This document shows, one piece after another, positions 1 through 10,259 of a stretch of DNA of 10,259 nucleotides. Position 1 is the first letter of the stretch. The number at the start of each line of letters is the position of its first letter. The DNA lies in assembly GCA_037447655.1 (NCBI GenBank), contig JBBHKE010002177.1, forward strand, positions 67,921 to 78,179, written 5' to 3'. Both the position numbers and the translations under genes were made by a program. The notes beneath the pieces are model-generated. The model had not been told where the DNA came from, did no database searches, and worked only from the letters and a program-made list of their open reading frames with translations. Origin of the DNA: Zygnema cylindricum. Lineage: Eukaryota > Streptophyta > Zygnematophyceae > Zygnematales > Zygnemataceae.

Positions 1-517
1 AAAAAAAAAAAAAAAATAAAAAAATACTATTAAATAAAAAAAAAAAAAAAACTATTATAACACAAAAAAGTTCATCATTTGAACTATTTTTACATATATT
101 ATAACAAAAAAAGGAAAAAAAAACAACACACTCTGCAGCATATAGAAAAAACCCATAAAGATAAACCGACCAAAACCTAGAAAATGTGAATTATAAATGG
201 GCCAAAACCCACAGTTAAAAAAATAAATCGACTCTAAAAAAATTCCAAAAAGAGGGTGACAAAAAAAATACGATAAAAAACTTTTCACTGTAAGACTTTC
301 AAGAGGGAGAAAGAACACCGAAACAAAGAACCTCCCTATCACCAGTATATAAAACTAGCAAATAAAAATTAACATATCAACCCTAAATATTACATGCGCT
401 CCTTCTTTGAGCAGTAGATATTGAATTTTGAATGTCGATTTATATTGTTGGATTATAATGTCGAATTAAAAATGCCAAATTATAAATGTCGATAATAATC
501 TTGTTTTTAATTCATCA
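1..517. other. 3' flanking region
   Basis: A/T-rich sequence with long A runs at its far end (1-51). The part nearest the stop (430-492) has three AATGTCGA words at 431, 457 and 485. I see no further gene; the 95-codon minus-strand ORF at 55-342 is Phe-rich and driven by base composition. Confidence 0.7.
506..511 (-). terminator. Possible ATTAAA polyadenylation signal
   Basis: It reads ATTAAA on the minus strand a few bases past the stop codon. No AATAAA is found on this strand in 1-517. Its closeness to the stop makes it doubtful. Confidence 0.2.
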
Positions 518-9791
<9,274 letters not shown>

Positions 9792-9819
9792 GATACCGTA
9801 GACCTGTTTCATGCATTGA

Positions 9820-9825
9820 CACGTG
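9820..9825. promoter_or_regulatory. CACGTG palindrome (E-box/G-box type)
   Basis: It lies 29 bp upstream of the chosen ATG and is the core bound by bHLH and bZIP factors in many eukaryotes. At this distance it may be in the 5' UTR. A six-base match is weak evidence by itself. Confidence 0.35.
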
Positions 9826-10153
9826 TTAAACAAACGCGTGATATTTTGTCAGAAGTTCTTTAGACAGCCGGTAGAACATTCGCATGAGACGACATTTTAA
9901 TTAATTACAAACGAGAATCTTAACTCGTCCAAGTTACGCCAAGCTTCTTTTACTGCAGAGGATTAGATCTTGGCCGTCAATATACATCGTATATTCTTAT
10001 CTTGACCTTTTCTAAAAACCCTAAAACACAGGGATATTTCCCAAAGCTTTTTGTTTGAGCCGAGAAGCAATCTAAGTAAAAACTAAAACGATATTTAAAA
10101 CTCATGGAAGAGGCTTCGTTATTTTGTGCACTCTATTCCGTAAAATAGCGCAC

Positions 10154-10184
10154 AAACGCGTTTAGACTTCGCGTAAACGCGTTT
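10154..10184. promoter_or_regulatory. Paired AAACGCGTTT palindromes in the 5' flank
   Basis: Two identical 10-bp palindromes at 10154-10163 and 10175-10184, starts 21 bp apart (two helical turns). A third ACGCGT core lies at 9834-9839. ACGCGT is the MCB element bound by MBF in fungi; no role is established here. Confidence 0.4.
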
Positions 10185-10259
10185 TAACTTTTAGTCGTCT
10201 CGAGAAATGAAGCTGAATTGTGAGTCAAAAATGGTTATATACAAATGGTATATTATTAA

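Larger units (their letters stand above)
9792..10259 (-). other. 5' flanking region
   Basis: It holds the presumed 5' UTR and promoter. No convincing TATA box is placed close upstream and no second gene is visible. CpG-containing words (CACGTG, ACGCGT, CTTCGCGT) are commoner here than in the introns. A short out-of-frame ATG (9816) overlaps the start, in weak context. Confidence 0.6.

Noticed and set aside
1-51. A runs as the poly(A) tail of a retroposed copy
   Set aside because: No body of an element, target-site duplication or intronless coding sequence is visible next to it.
9812-9812. Upstream in-frame ATG as the true start
   Set aside because: It has T at -3, while the ATG at 9791 has A at -3 and G at +4. 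It remains possible and would add seven residues.

Overview
This window is eukaryotic. It holds one intron-rich protein-coding gene on the minus strand, which I reconstruct as 15 coding exons between 9791 (ATG) and 518-520 (TGA). Every intron is GT-AG and every junction is phase-consistent. The exons total 1560 nt, giving a 519-residue protein plus stop. It is a complete glycoside hydrolase family 1 enzyme (beta-glucosidase-like, retaining, TIM barrel). It has an N-terminal signal peptide, the acid/base Glu in an INEP motif (residue 211) and the nucleophile Glu in a TENG motif (residue 425). Eight N-glycosylation sequons fit a secreted or lumenal enzyme. I recognise no other gene on either strand.

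Layout by + strand coordinate: 1-517 is A/T-rich 3' flank with a small repeated motif just past the stop codon. 518-9791 is the gene, read right to left. 9792-10259 is the 5' flank, with a CACGTG palindrome and three ACGCGT palindromes. Introns run from 181 to 1581 bp. They are AT-rich and full of simple sequence: GA/GGGAGA purine tracts (mostly on the + strand, so pyrimidine tracts in the transcript), a 20-bp tandem array, a roughly 31-bp degenerate array, a 19/9-bp composite array, and several local direct duplications.

The organism cannot be named from this window. Dense GT-AG introns, long A runs and an AT-rich background exclude prokaryotes. The protein has the paired-cysteine insert and the GNSSTE / LLAHAAAV region familiar from plant-type GH1 enzymes, so an alga or other protist, or an early-branching animal relative, seems likelier to me than a bilaterian. 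That is inference only.

Three points deserve attention. First, the near-invariant Trp after the glycone-binding Glu (DNFEW) is Gly here. Second, exon 9 is GC-rich, in-frame skippable, has a weak donor, and is flanked by a perfect 18-bp inverted repeat that starts at the donor itself. Third, a diverged copy of the last 17 codons of exon 9, with its donor, lies 190 bp downstream in intron 9. I found no previously undescribed multi-gene system, CRISPR array, or autonomous mobile element.
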